64,000 nt of DNA, from positions 1 to 64,000 of the forward strand of contig NZ_JWHR01000115.1 in the NCBI RefSeq assembly GCF_000808015.1, given 5' to 3'. Each line of letters opens with the position of its first letter. Within the stretch, counting starts at the first letter, position 1. The DNA is from Terrisporobacter othiniensis (GTDB lineage: Bacteria > Bacillota > Clostridia > Peptostreptococcales > Peptostreptococcaceae). The notes beneath the pieces were generated by a model. It searched no databases. It had not been told where the DNA came from and saw nothing but the letters and a program-made list of their open reading frames with translations. The position numbers were made by a program, and so were the translations under genes. Shown in pieces: positions 9,804-18,231 of this stretch.

Positions 9804-10785
9804 AAAATTTGCATTTGCAATTAATATATTAATAATTTTAATATCAATATTATTAATCATGTTCTTACAGAGAAAAAAAGATGCAATATTAATTATTGCT
9901 TTAATAATATTTGTAAAAGTAAGTTTATTATATACATTTGATAATTGTAGAATTATATTATTTTTACAACATATAAGAGAAATGTCAAATACAAGTTATT
10001 GTGTGTCAGAAATATTAGAAAAAACTGATGAAAAATCAGAAATAAGCCTTGTATTAGGTAAGAAATATAAAAAGGTTTTAAATGAAATGCATAAAGTTGA
10101 AAAATACACTTATGAAGCAGTTATAAAAGGAAAGCAAAGTGAAAAAATGGCTAATACAGTGGTAGAAGATGTGGGTAAAAATCTTATTAAACCAGTGGAG
10201 AATATAGATAAGGGTGTAAAAAGTCTAAAAGAAAATATGAATGATGAAATTCTTGATTATATAGAAAAAGAAGCTTATACAATGAAAGACACAATAAATG
10301 AGCTTTTTGAATTATCAAAGGCAGTAACAAAAACCTTAGAAATTGATATTCAAAAAATTGATATAGTTTCTCTAATAAAACAGGCATTGGTTGAATATGA
10401 AGGAAGATTGGAAGATAAAAATATAAAAATAAAAAAATATATTCCAAATGAGAAGATATTTATAGATGCTGATGGAGATAAATTATGGAGGGTTCTTGAA
10501 ATACTGGTTGAGAATATATTAAATCATGCTAAAGAGAGAACTAGAGCCTATGTTGAAGTTAAAGAGATGGAAGATAATATTGAGTTAACTTTGATTAATA
10601 TTTCAAAAAATGAGTTAAATATGGATGTTAAAAAGTTTTATGAATTAATAAATGAAAATAAAAACTTAGGAATACCTATAGCTATCAGTCTAATTGAAGT
10701 GCAAGGTGGTAAGTTTGATATAGACATAGATGGAGATATGTTTAAAGTAACTTTGTTGTTTAAAAACAAAGGGCTACAAGGATGA
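9757..10785 (+). CDS. Degenerate histidine-kinase-like membrane protein
   Basis: A 342-residue protein with two membrane helices (about 22-38 and 43-60), a helical region where a HisKA domain should lie, and a C-terminal HATPase-like domain. The phospho-acceptor histidine is absent: the place of LSHDLKTPL reads VVEDVGKNLIKP, with Glu137 where His is expected. An N-box-like VENILNHAK is kept, but the ATP lid and the G-rich GxGLGL box are replaced by NLGIPIAISL. It is therefore probably a pseudokinase or regulatory subunit for the intact kinase downstream. The inferred TTG start (9757) lies behind GGTGG inside the regulator gene. The open frame is undamaged, so it is not a simple pseudogene. 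Confidence 0.75.
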   Translation: MDISSKKFQTTVSKFKKFAFAINILIILISILLIMFLQRKKDAILIIALIIFVKVSLLYTFDNCRIILFLQHIREMSNTSYCVSEILEKTDEKSEISLVLGKKYKKVLNEMHKVEKYTYEAVIKGKQSEKMANTVVEDVGKNLIKPVENIDKGVKSLKENMNDEILDYIEKEAYTMKDTINELFELSKAVTKTLEIDIQKIDIVSLIKQALVEYEGRLEDKNIKIKKYIPNEKIFIDADGDKLWRVLEILVENILNHAKERTRAYVEVKEMEDNIELTLINISKNELNMDVKKFYELINENKNLGIPIAISLIEVQGGKFDIDIDGDMFKVTLLFKNKGLQG

Positions 10786-10801
10786 AAGGAGTGAGATATA
10801 A

Positions 10802-12202
10802 ATGATAGAAAAATATATTTATTCTCACGATGAAGAATTAAAATATTTAAGTGAAGAAGAATTAAAGTATAGGGGAAAACTAATAAACCCTTTATTTATA
10901 GAAAAACTAACTTGGTACTTATTATTATTAATTTATTGTGTATGGGTAAGGAAAAACTTAAAATTATCATATGGTATTTTTGAAACTGGACTTGGAGGCT
11001 TTCTTAATGGTCCTATGGCAAATAGTGTAGGATACTATTTATTAATATTGATATATGCAATAATAGGGTTAACCGGAGTAAGTTTAATAGTGAAAACAGT
11101 TCAACTTTACGCTTTGTCAGCGAACAGTAATGAAGAGGGAGAAATGATTATAAAAAAGAAAATATTTAAAAAATGGTGCACATACATTTTAAATACAATA
11201 TTTTCAATTAGCTTAATAAACTATATAACTTCAAATTTACAGATTTGGTTCAATATACTTATAATAACTATTGTAACAAAAACAATTATAAAATTAATTG
11301 GACTTTTAATAATCCAATTTAGAATAGCTATGATAAGTGGAGCTTTGGAAGATGCCATAGAAGAAGTGGAAAATGGAGATTTTAATAAAATTGAAGATTC
11401 TATGGCGGAGCTTATAGGCGATGGAGATGGAATAGAGTTTATTTGGGGATTGGGATTTAAGCATATTCTTGTGGAAATAAAAACACTATTTAGAAAAATT
11501 GAAGATATAACAAAAGAAGAAAAAGAACTTTATCAAAATAAGAATTATTTAATAACTAATTTATCTCATGATTTGAAAACACCTTTAACTTCTATTATCA
11601 ATTCAATTTACATATTAAAAAATGAAACATTGAGCGAAAAAGAGAAAAAAGGACAAATTGAAATATTAGAAAAAAAGTTAGAAAGATTAAATATTTTAAT
11701 AAAAGACTTGAATGAAACTGTAGATACAGATTATGAAGGTTTAGTAGTCAAAAAAAAGGAAATAAAAATAAATGAGCTTATAAAAAATGAAATAGAAATT
11801 TATAGCGATAAATTTAAAAGCTCTAATTTAGATATAAAATTAAATGTTCCCAAAGAAGATGTAACATTATTTTTAGATGAAGATAAAACCATAAGAATTG
11901 TTGACAATATACTTAGTAACATAAATAAGTATTCACTAGAGGACACAAGAGTTTATGTTGATATAATTAAAAAAGAAGAAAATGTTGAAATAACATTTAA
12001 GAATATTAGCAAGTATGGTATAGATGTTGATGTTAATACAATAGGTGAGAGATTTGTTCAAGGTGATAAATCAAGAAATATGGAAGGTCATGGTCTAGGC
12101 CTAAGTATAATAAAAAGTTTAGCAAATATACAAGGTGGAAAAGTAGAATTTGATATCCAAGGGGACTTATTTAAACTTGTTTTAAAATTTACTAAGATAT
12201 AA
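10802..12202 (+). CDS. Sensor histidine kinase (VanS-like)
   Basis: A 466-residue membrane kinase. About four hydrophobic segments lie at residues 36-50, 78-100, 125-145 and 150-172, followed by a linker, HisKA with His256 in NLSHDLKTPL, and a HATPase domain. This has the N box DNILSNINKYS, the ERFVQGDKSRN lid and the G2 box GHGLGLS. The usual DxGxG G1 box is replaced by KNISK, as in VanS-like kinases. It lies 16 bases after the degenerate kinase and shares its C-terminal pattern, so the pair looks like a duplication. It probably phosphorylates the adjacent VanR-like regulator. The stimulus is unknown. Confidence 0.92.
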   Translation: MIEKYIYSHDEELKYLSEEELKYRGKLINPLFIEKLTWYLLLLIYCVWVRKNLKLSYGIFETGLGGFLNGPMANSVGYYLLILIYAIIGLTGVSLIVKTVQLYALSANSNEEGEMIIKKKIFKKWCTYILNTIFSISLINYITSNLQIWFNILIITIVTKTIIKLIGLLIIQFRIAMISGALEDAIEEVENGDFNKIEDSMAELIGDGDGIEFIWGLGFKHILVEIKTLFRKIEDITKEEKELYQNKNYLITNLSHDLKTPLTSIINSIYILKNETLSEKEKKGQIEILEKKLERLNILIKDLNETVDTDYEGLVVKKKEIKINELIKNEIEIYSDKFKSSNLDIKLNVPKEDVTLFLDEDKTIRIVDNILSNINKYSLEDTRVYVDIIKKEENVEITFKNISKYGIDVDVNTIGERFVQGDKSRNMEGHGLGLSIIKSLANIQGGKVEFDIQGDLFKLVLKFTKI

Positions 12203-12206
12203 AATA

Positions 12207-12237
12207 AAAGGCTGCATTTTTCAATGCAGTTTTTTAT
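12207..12237. terminator. Bidirectional terminator between converging genes
   Basis: CTGCATT (12212-12218) and AATGCAG (12223-12229) form a perfect stem. T residues follow on the plus strand and the A run upstream serves the minus strand. Confidence 0.85.
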
Positions 12238-12245
12238 TTTATAAG

Positions 12246-13079
12246 TTACTTATATTTTTTAGTAGTAAAAATCTTGTAACCGTCACTATAAAATACTAAA
12301 TCTCCGTTAATATCAGTACGAAGTGTCTTAGCACCGTATTTTTTTAAAGTATCTAAAGTTGACTTATGTGGATGACCATATTGATTTTTGTAACCACAAG
12401 AAATTGCTGCAATGGAAGGACTGCTATCTTTTATAAAGTCATCAGTAGAAGACGAACTACTTCCATGATGAGCCACCTTCAAAAAATCAATATCATCAAG
12501 TTTATATGAACTAGTCATTTCTATTTCATTTGGTTCTTCACAATCTCCTGTAAATAAAAAATCCATATCATTGTATTCTAAGTTAAAAACAATAGAATTT
12601 TGGTTATTATTATCTTGTATATAAGATGGGCTAAGTACATTTATAATTGTGTTGTTGTCTATTTTTATGTAATCATCTTTACTTAAATAATTAATTTTGA
12701 GATTTTTATTTTCGCATGCTTCTACTAGATTATAATAATGAGAAGAATCATCTTTTTGATTTGGTGTATAAACTTTATTTACATTGAAATTAGTAATAAT
12801 CTCATCCAAACTACCAATATGATCCTTGTCCAAGTGAGTAGCTATAACTATATCTAAGTTTTTCACTTTATTAAATTTTAGATAAGTTTTTATGATTTTA
12901 TAAGTACTTTCATCTCCGCCATCAATTAATATATTTTTTTCTTTAGGCGTTTGTATTAAAATGCAATCTCCTTGTCCAACATCTATAATATGTACAGATA
13001 AAAATTCTTTATATGGATTACAGCCACAACATAATAAAAGAAGTAAAGTTATTATTATACATTTAATTTTCTTAACCAA
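12246..13079 (-). CDS. Exported ComEC-type metallo-beta-lactamase-fold hydrolase
   Basis: A 277-residue protein with a hydrophobic N-terminus ending LLCCGC. Cys20 could be lipidated, though the lipobox is imperfect. The remainder is a metallo-beta-lactamase fold of the ComEC/Rec2 C-terminal type. It shows HIIDVGQGDC (30-39), the metal motif THLDKDH (81-87), FTGDCE, VAHHGSSSS and GHPHKSTL. In ComEC this domain is thought to degrade the non-transforming DNA strand. The window's ComEC channel (16966-18231) lacks it, so this protein may be the separate partner. Other nuclease or phosphodiesterase roles are possible. An inverted repeat overlaps its ribosome-binding site. Confidence 0.85.
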   Translation of the reverse strand: MVKKIKCIIITLLLLLCCGCNPYKEFLSVHIIDVGQGDCILIQTPKEKNILIDGGDESTYKIIKTYLKFNKVKNLDIVIATHLDKDHIGSLDEIITNFNVNKVYTPNQKDDSSHYYNLVEACENKNLKINYLSKDDYIKIDNNTIINVLSPSYIQDNNNQNSIVFNLEYNDMDFLFTGDCEEPNEIEMTSSYKLDDIDFLKVAHHGSSSSSTDDFIKDSSPSIAAISCGYKNQYGHPHKSTLDTLKKYGAKTLRTDINGDLVFYSDGYKIFTTKKYK

Positions 13080-13389
13080 ATATAAGTCCTCCTAATAATT
13101 ATTCTTCATATTTTATTCACAATTATTAGGTAAAATATAGATTGTTATACACTTATCAAATATAAATTTAAAAAAATATCAAAAAATTTTGTTACATTTG
13201 GATAAAAGTGCTATTATATACAATGAATAAAATAAAAAGTTATTTGATTTCAAATAAAATGTTTATATATATATTGTTAGGGTATCATATATATTAAATT
13301 TAATTTTGAACGAAAATACTTAATAATAAAGTACAAATGTAAAATTACTATTTAACATAGAATTTAGAGCAATAAATTAGGAGGAAATT
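13080..13389. other. Divergent intergenic region
   Basis: A 310-base A+T-rich spacer. On its left, 10-base perfect inverted arms (13091-13100 and 13121-13130) cover the ribosome-binding site of the minus-strand hydrolase gene. A plus-strand promoter is at 13189-13217. The remaining 170 bases before the DUF2156 gene show nothing I recognise. Confidence 0.5.
13189..13217 (+). promoter_or_regulatory. Probable sigma-A promoter for the DUF2156-acetyltransferase pair
   Basis: TTGTTA (13189-13194), a 17-base spacer and TATTAT (13212-13217). The leader to the next gene would be about 165 bases. Confidence 0.5.
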
Positions 13390-14295
13390 ATGATTTTTAA
13401 AGACATAAGTATGGAATCTAGAGAACTTCTTAATCCATATTTCGATTTAGTAGATTATGAAGCATGTGAATACTGTTTCAATACATTATACATGTGGCAA
13501 CATTTATATAAAACTGGTTACTATATAGGAGATGGATTTGCTGTGATAGTTGCAGAGTACGAAGGAAATACATTCTCAATATTACCATTAGCGAAAAAAG
13601 AAGATATGCCAGGAGTTATAGAATTTGTTGTTGATTATTTTGAAAAAGAACAAAAGAAGATTTACTTTAGAGGAATAACGAAAGAAGTGGTAGAATTTTT
13701 AAAAGAAAATTACCCAGGAAAGTTTGATTATACTGAAGAAAGAGATTTATTCGATTATGTTTATGACGGGGAAAGCATGAGAGAACTAAAAGGTAGAAAA
13801 AACGTAAAGAAAAGAAACCACATAAATTACTTCATAAAAGAGTATGAAGGAAGATATGAATATAGATTACTTGATGAAGAAGATTTTGATGCTTGTTTAG
13901 CCTTGGTGCAAGAATGGACTAGCAATAAAGAAGAGAATGGTCAAATAGATGAAGAGATGGAAGAAGAACTTATAGGAATTAAAAAGTTATTTGAAAACTA
14001 CAGTGTTTTAAAAGACAAACTTAAAATAGCAGGTATATTTATAGATGGAAAATTAGAAGCTTTCACTATGGGAGAATATATAAATCCTGATATGGCACTA
14101 ATTCATATAGAAAAAGCTAATCCAAGTATAAGAGGACTATATCCATTTATAAATCAACAATTCTTAGTTCATGAATTTAGTGATGTAGAATTTGTAAACA
14201 GAGAAGAGGATTTAGGAATAGAAGGTCTTAGAAAAGCTAAACTTTCTTACCACCCGGTTAGATTTGTAGAAAAATATACTGTTAGAGAGGTATAA
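13390..14295 (+). CDS. DUF2156 (LPG synthetase C-terminal-like) protein
   Basis: A 301-residue soluble protein of the DUF2156 family, which has the tandem GNAT fold of the aminoacyl-transfer domain of lysyl-phosphatidylglycerol synthase (MprF). Family features are the N-terminal YFDLVDYEACEYCFNTLYMW, a central GRKNVKKRNHINYF and the C-terminal EDLGIEGLRKAKLSYHP. No membrane segments are present, so this is the stand-alone cytoplasmic form. Its acyl or aminoacyl substrate is unknown. It is five bases upstream of an acetyltransferase gene, forming a two-gene unit. Confidence 0.85.
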   Translation: MIFKDISMESRELLNPYFDLVDYEACEYCFNTLYMWQHLYKTGYYIGDGFAVIVAEYEGNTFSILPLAKKEDMPGVIEFVVDYFEKEQKKIYFRGITKEVVEFLKENYPGKFDYTEERDLFDYVYDGESMRELKGRKNVKKRNHINYFIKEYEGRYEYRLLDEEDFDACLALVQEWTSNKEENGQIDEEMEEELIGIKKLFENYSVLKDKLKIAGIFIDGKLEAFTMGEYINPDMALIHIEKANPSIRGLYPFINQQFLVHEFSDVEFVNREEDLGIEGLRKAKLSYHPVRFVEKYTVREV

Positions 14296-14300
14296 GATTT

Positions 14301-15458
14301 ATGAATATTAGGTTTGCTAGTGAATGTGATCAAAATAATATAATGGAAATTTGGAACTATTGTTTTAATGATGGTCCTAAATTTACAGAGTATTATTTTA
14401 ATAATAAATATAAAAATTATAACACAATAGTAGTTGAAGAAGAGGCGAATATAGTCTCTTCTCTTCAATTAAATCAATATAAAATAAAATTGAATGATAA
14501 AGAATATAGTACATCTTATGTAGTAGGAGTCTCTACTTTACCAGAAGCTAGGGGTAGGGGGTATATGAAGCATATTATGGATTTTACTTTAAATGAGTTA
14601 TATAAAAAAGATCAACTAGTATCCATATTAATGCCAATAGATTATAGATTATATAGAAAATATGGTTATGAGCATTGTTATGACCAAATAGAATATGAAA
14701 TTAATATGGAAGATCTAAGAGGATTTAAATCTTTAGGATGTTTAAAAAAAGCTAGCTTAAATCATATTAATGAAATGATAAATATAGAAGAATCTTTCTT
14801 AGAAAACTTAAATGGAATAGTAGTAAGGGATGAAAACTACTATAAAAATTTATTTAAAGAAGTAGAAAGTGAAGATGGGCATATTTATATTCATGAAAAT
14901 GAGGGAAGTGATGGATATATAATATACTTCATAAATGGAGAAAGTATTTTTGTTAGAGAGTTATACTATAAAAATATAAATGCTCTTAAGGGAATGTTAA
15001 GATTTATATACAATCATAACACTCAGTGCAAAAAAGTAAATATAACATCACCTGTAGATGATAAAATAAGATTTATTTTATCAAATCCAAGAACTGTAAC
15101 CATGAAATTAAAGCCTTTTATGATGGGCAGAATTATTAACTTTAAGAGTTTTTTAGAAAGCTTGAATATAGAAGGTAATAATCAATCGAGCTTAATTATT
15201 TCTCTTAAAGATGATTATATAAAGGAAAATAATAAGATATTTAAAATTACTTTAGAAAATAATCAATTAAGCGTTGAAGAAGGAAAATTTGATTATGATG
15301 TAGAGTTTAATATAAATACCATATCTCAATTGGCATTTTCATATATAAGCGCAAAAGAAGCTTATTTATTAAATAACTTAAAAGAAAATAAAGAGGCTAT
15401 AGAGTTTTTAGATTTGATTTTTACTAAAAAAGAAAATTATATAAATGAATATATATAG
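14301..15458 (+). CDS. Eis-like GNAT N-acetyltransferase
   Basis: A 385-residue protein with the Eis architecture. An N-terminal GNAT domain has the acetyl-CoA loop at about residues 80-92 (LPEARGRGYM) followed by the MPIDYRLYRKYGYE segment. A second GNAT-like domain and a C-terminal SCP2-like domain (about 290-385) follow. Eis proteins acetylate amines, including some aminoglycosides and peptides; the substrate here is unknown and resistance should not be assumed. It is coupled closely to the DUF2156 gene. The ATG has only a weak ribosome-binding site, consistent with translational coupling. Confidence 0.83.
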   Translation: MNIRFASECDQNNIMEIWNYCFNDGPKFTEYYFNNKYKNYNTIVVEEEANIVSSLQLNQYKIKLNDKEYSTSYVVGVSTLPEARGRGYMKHIMDFTLNELYKKDQLVSILMPIDYRLYRKYGYEHCYDQIEYEINMEDLRGFKSLGCLKKASLNHINEMINIEESFLENLNGIVVRDENYYKNLFKEVESEDGHIYIHENEGSDGYIIYFINGESIFVRELYYKNINALKGMLRFIYNHNTQCKKVNITSPVDDKIRFILSNPRTVTMKLKPFMMGRIINFKSFLESLNIEGNNQSSLIISLKDDYIKENNKIFKITLENNQLSVEEGKFDYDVEFNINTISQLAFSYISAKEAYLLNNLKENKEAIEFLDLIFTKKENYINEYI

Positions 15459-15484
15459 AAGACAGCTAAAGGCTGTCTTTTTTG
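15459..15484 (+). terminator. Rho-independent terminator
   Basis: AGACAGC (15460-15466), a loop and GGCTGTCT form a stem followed by T residues immediately after the Eis-like gene. Confidence 0.9.
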
Positions 15485-15540
15485 CATAATAAATTTCATA
15501 AATATAAGAATTAAGTGTATTAGATATTTGGTAATTAAAT

Positions 15541-15562
15541 TATATTTTGTATACAAAATATA
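15541..15562. promoter_or_regulatory. Perfect 22-base palindrome, candidate GntR/MocR operator
   Basis: The arms TATATTTTGTA and TACAAAATATA are exact inverted repeats without a spacer. They are centred on GTATAC and end 10 bases before the -35 box of the aminotransferase promoter. GTnTAC-centred palindromes are typical of GntR-superfamily operators; that link is inference. Confidence 0.6.
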
Positions 15563-15571
15563 AAACAACAG

Positions 15572-15600
15572 TTGAAAAAAATAGCAAAAAGGACTATTAT
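15572..15600 (+). promoter_or_regulatory. Sigma-A promoter of the aminotransferase gene
   Basis: TTGAAA (15572-15577), a 17-base spacer and TATTAT (15595-15600), 41 bases upstream of the chosen start codon and directly downstream of the palindrome. Confidence 0.65.
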
Positions 15601-15640
15601 TATAAATATTTAGAAAATTTTGGAAAAGGAGGGGCAATGT

Positions 15641-16843
15641 ATGGCAGTTAAATATGCTAGAAGAATGGACTTATTTAAAAAATCGGAATTAGGGGAAATA
15701 TTAAAACTTATTGAAAAGCCAGATATAATATCTTTTGCAGGAGGATTACCGGCGTCAGAGTTATTTCCTGTGGAGGAGATGAAGAAAGTAGCAGTTAAAG
15801 TTTTAGATGAAAATGGAGAAGAAGCTCTACAATATTCAGGATCTCAAGGATATCTACCTCTTAGAATTCATATAGCTAATAGAATGAATGCTAAAAGTAA
15901 AACTAATGTAAAAGCAGAGAATATACTTATAACTAGTGGATCACAGCAAGCTTTAGATTATGCTGGGAATATATTTTTAGATGAGGGAGATATAGTATTA
16001 TGTGAAAGTCCATCATATTTGGGTGCTTTAAATGCTTTTAAAAATTATCAACCTAAAGTTATGGAAGTCTCTATGGATAAAGAAGGAATGATAATAGAAG
16101 AACTAGAAAAAATATTGAAAGAAAATGATAGAATAAAATTTATATATGTGATACCTGATTTTCAGAATCCAACAGGAATAACTTGGTCACTTGAAAGACG
16201 TAAAAAATTTATGGAAGTTATAAATAAATATGAAATGCCTGTTATAGAAGATAATCCTTATGGAGAACTAAGATATGAAGGTGAGTTTTTACCATCATTG
16301 AAATCATTTGATACAAAGGGGCTTGTAATATATTTAGGTACTTTTTCTAAAATATTTTGCCCAGGATATCGATTAGGATGGACTTGTGCATCACCAGAAA
16401 TATTAAGAAAATTTATAACTTGTAAAGAAAACTCTGACTTACAAACATCTACTATAGGACAAAGAGAACTTAGTAAATACATAGATGATTATGACTTAGA
16501 TGAACATGTGGAAAAAATAAAAGCTACATATAAAAAGCGTAGAGATTTAATGTTAAATTGTATGAAAGAAGAATTTCCGGAAGGAGTTAGTTTTACTCAT
16601 CCTGATGGAGGATTATTTACATGGGTCAGATTACCTGAAACGTTAAATGCTCAAGAACTTATGGGAAAATGTGTAAAAAACAATGTGGCTTATGTTCCAG
16701 GTGGATTTTTCTTCCCAAGTGGAAATAAAGAAAATTACTTTAGGTTAAATTACTCTAGTTGTAAAGAGGATAAAATAGTCGAAGGAATAAAAAGATTAGG
16801 CAAAGTTTTAAATGAATCAGTGAGTGAAACTGCTGAGGTTTAA
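15641..16843 (+). CDS. PLP-dependent aminotransferase, class I/II (LysN/MocR-like)
   Basis: A 400-residue fold-type I aminotransferase. The PLP lysine is in GTFSKIFCPGYRLGW, and VIEDNPYGEL and the N-terminal ISFAGGLPA and QYSGSQGY signatures place it in the 2-aminoadipate/multifunctional aminotransferase group that also forms the C-terminal domain of MocR regulators. Substrates may be branched-chain, aromatic or 2-aminoadipate; sequence alone does not decide. I use ATG 15641 because the in-frame TTG at 15620 lies upstream of AGGAGGGG. A 22-base palindrome beside the promoter suggests dedicated control. A weak hairpin (about 16851-16882) may terminate it. Confidence 0.88.
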   Translation: MAVKYARRMDLFKKSELGEILKLIEKPDIISFAGGLPASELFPVEEMKKVAVKVLDENGEEALQYSGSQGYLPLRIHIANRMNAKSKTNVKAENILITSGSQQALDYAGNIFLDEGDIVLCESPSYLGALNAFKNYQPKVMEVSMDKEGMIIEELEKILKENDRIKFIYVIPDFQNPTGITWSLERRKKFMEVINKYEMPVIEDNPYGELRYEGEFLPSLKSFDTKGLVIYLGTFSKIFCPGYRLGWTCASPEILRKFITCKENSDLQTSTIGQRELSKYIDDYDLDEHVEKIKATYKKRRDLMLNCMKEEFPEGVSFTHPDGGLFTWVRLPETLNAQELMGKCVKNNVAYVPGGFFFPSGNKENYFRLNYSSCKEDKIVEGIKRLGKVLNESVSETAEV

Positions 16844-16965
16844 TATAAAAGGCATACCTTCTTAAGTGAAGATATGTTTTTAATTGCAAGGAAATTATAT
16901 AATATGTTTGAAAAAAAATAAGATGATGATAATAAAAATAAATAAAAAAGAATTATGGAGGTAAG

Positions 16966-18231
16966 ATGAGAAGGCCGATATTAATATTATTTATATTTTT
17001 ATTATTCATATCTTTTATTTATACAAATAATAAACCACTAGATAAAATTGAAGATAAAGAAAAAATAACTATTGAAGGCGTGGTAAGAGATAAAGTTGAA
17101 AAAGATAAATATGATCAATATAAAATTGAAAAATACCTAGTAAATGATTACAGTAGAAAACTAGACATAAAAATAGGTAAAATAGTTAAAATAAATGGAA
17201 GAATAAAAAGTTTAGACAAAATGAACTTTGATGATTTTAATTATGGTAGATATGTAAAAAGTATGGGATATAAAGGTGTTATAACTTCAAAATATTATAA
17301 AATAAAAGGAGATAGTAAATTCTATACTTTTATAGGAGATATAAAAACTTATTTAAGAGATACATTTAGATATTTATATAAAGATAAATCTGATTTTGTT
17401 AATTCATTAATTTTAGGGCAAAAGGAGTATTTGAGTAAGGATGAAAAGGAGATGTTTTCGAAAACGGGAACGAGTCATATTATAGCTATATCTGGACTTC
17501 ATACAGGAATATTATGCACAATGATTGCCATAATTATAAATGGAATTAATAAATTTTACAAACTTATAATTTTGACTATTATAATGATCTTATACAGTGT
17601 AATAGTAGGGTTTTCACCATCCATAAGTAGATCTATAGTTTTTATTGTAATTATGTATTTGGCTATTTTTTTGGAGGAAAAGAGAGATGGAATATGTAGC
17701 CTATCTTTGATAGGTGCATTTTTGGTTGTAAATAATCCTTATATAATTTATAATACATCTTTTCAATTATCCTTTTTAGCCACATTATCTATTATATATT
17801 TTTATAAAATAATAAATAAGTATTTAAAAATAAGTGTTGTATCCATAAGTTTAAGTGCAAATATATTAACTTTGCCTATTGTATACTATGTGTTTAAAGG
17901 TATACCAGTACTATTTCTTCTAGGTAATGTAATTATTGTTCCTGTAATTGGTATAATAATGAATTTAAGTATAACTAGTGTGATTTTATTTAGATTTAGT
18001 ATTTTAATATCAAAAATTTTAGCATATTTGAGCAAAAGTATTATTATTATGGTATATTATTTATTGGACAAACTCGCAGAGAACAAATTAGCATATATTG
18101 AAATGAAGAATCCTAAATTATTTTATGTAACTTTTTATTACATTTTAATTTTTTCGTATATGATATATAGAGAGTTAAAAATTATGAAGGAGCAAGAAAA
18201 TGGATTACAAGGATATTATAAGGAATATTAA
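16966..18231 (+). CDS. comEC: ComEC/Rec2-type DNA-uptake channel lacking the nuclease-like domain
   Basis: A 421-residue membrane protein. After an N-terminal hydrophobic segment it has a DUF4131-type OB-like region (about 30-130) and then the Competence domain, with the signature HIIAISGLHTG near residue 170 and about seven membrane helices. It stops after the last helix, whereas Bacillus ComEC (about 776 residues) continues into a metallo-beta-lactamase domain. Such a domain exists separately in this window at 12246-13079. A role in transport of single-stranded DNA is known for the family, but competence in this organism is unproven. Its end overlaps holA by 32 bases. Confidence 0.85.
   Translation: MRRPILILFIFLLFISFIYTNNKPLDKIEDKEKITIEGVVRDKVEKDKYDQYKIEKYLVNDYSRKLDIKIGKIVKINGRIKSLDKMNFDDFNYGRYVKSMGYKGVITSKYYKIKGDSKFYTFIGDIKTYLRDTFRYLYKDKSDFVNSLILGQKEYLSKDEKEMFSKTGTSHIIAISGLHTGILCTMIAIIINGINKFYKLIILTIIMILYSVIVGFSPSISRSIVFIVIMYLAIFLEEKRDGICSLSLIGAFLVVNNPYIIYNTSFQLSFLATLSIIYFYKIINKYLKISVVSISLSANILTLPIVYYVFKGIPVLFLLGNVIIVPVIGIIMNLSITSVILFRFSILISKILAYLSKSIIIMVYYLLDKLAENKLAYIEMKNPKLFYVTFYYILIFSYMIYRELKIMKEQENGLQGYYKEY

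Noticed and set aside
9084..12202. Vancomycin resistance regulators VanRS
   Set aside because: The proteins resemble that group, but no vanH, vanA, vanX or vanG-type genes are nearby.
14301..15458. Aminoglycoside resistance gene (Eis)
   Set aside because: Only the family fold is supported; Eis-like proteins are common and mostly of unknown substrate, so no resistance claim is justified.
15459..15640. Attachment site or mobile-element end at the 22-base palindrome
   Set aside because: No integrase, transposase or flanking duplication; promoter-proximal location fits an operator better.
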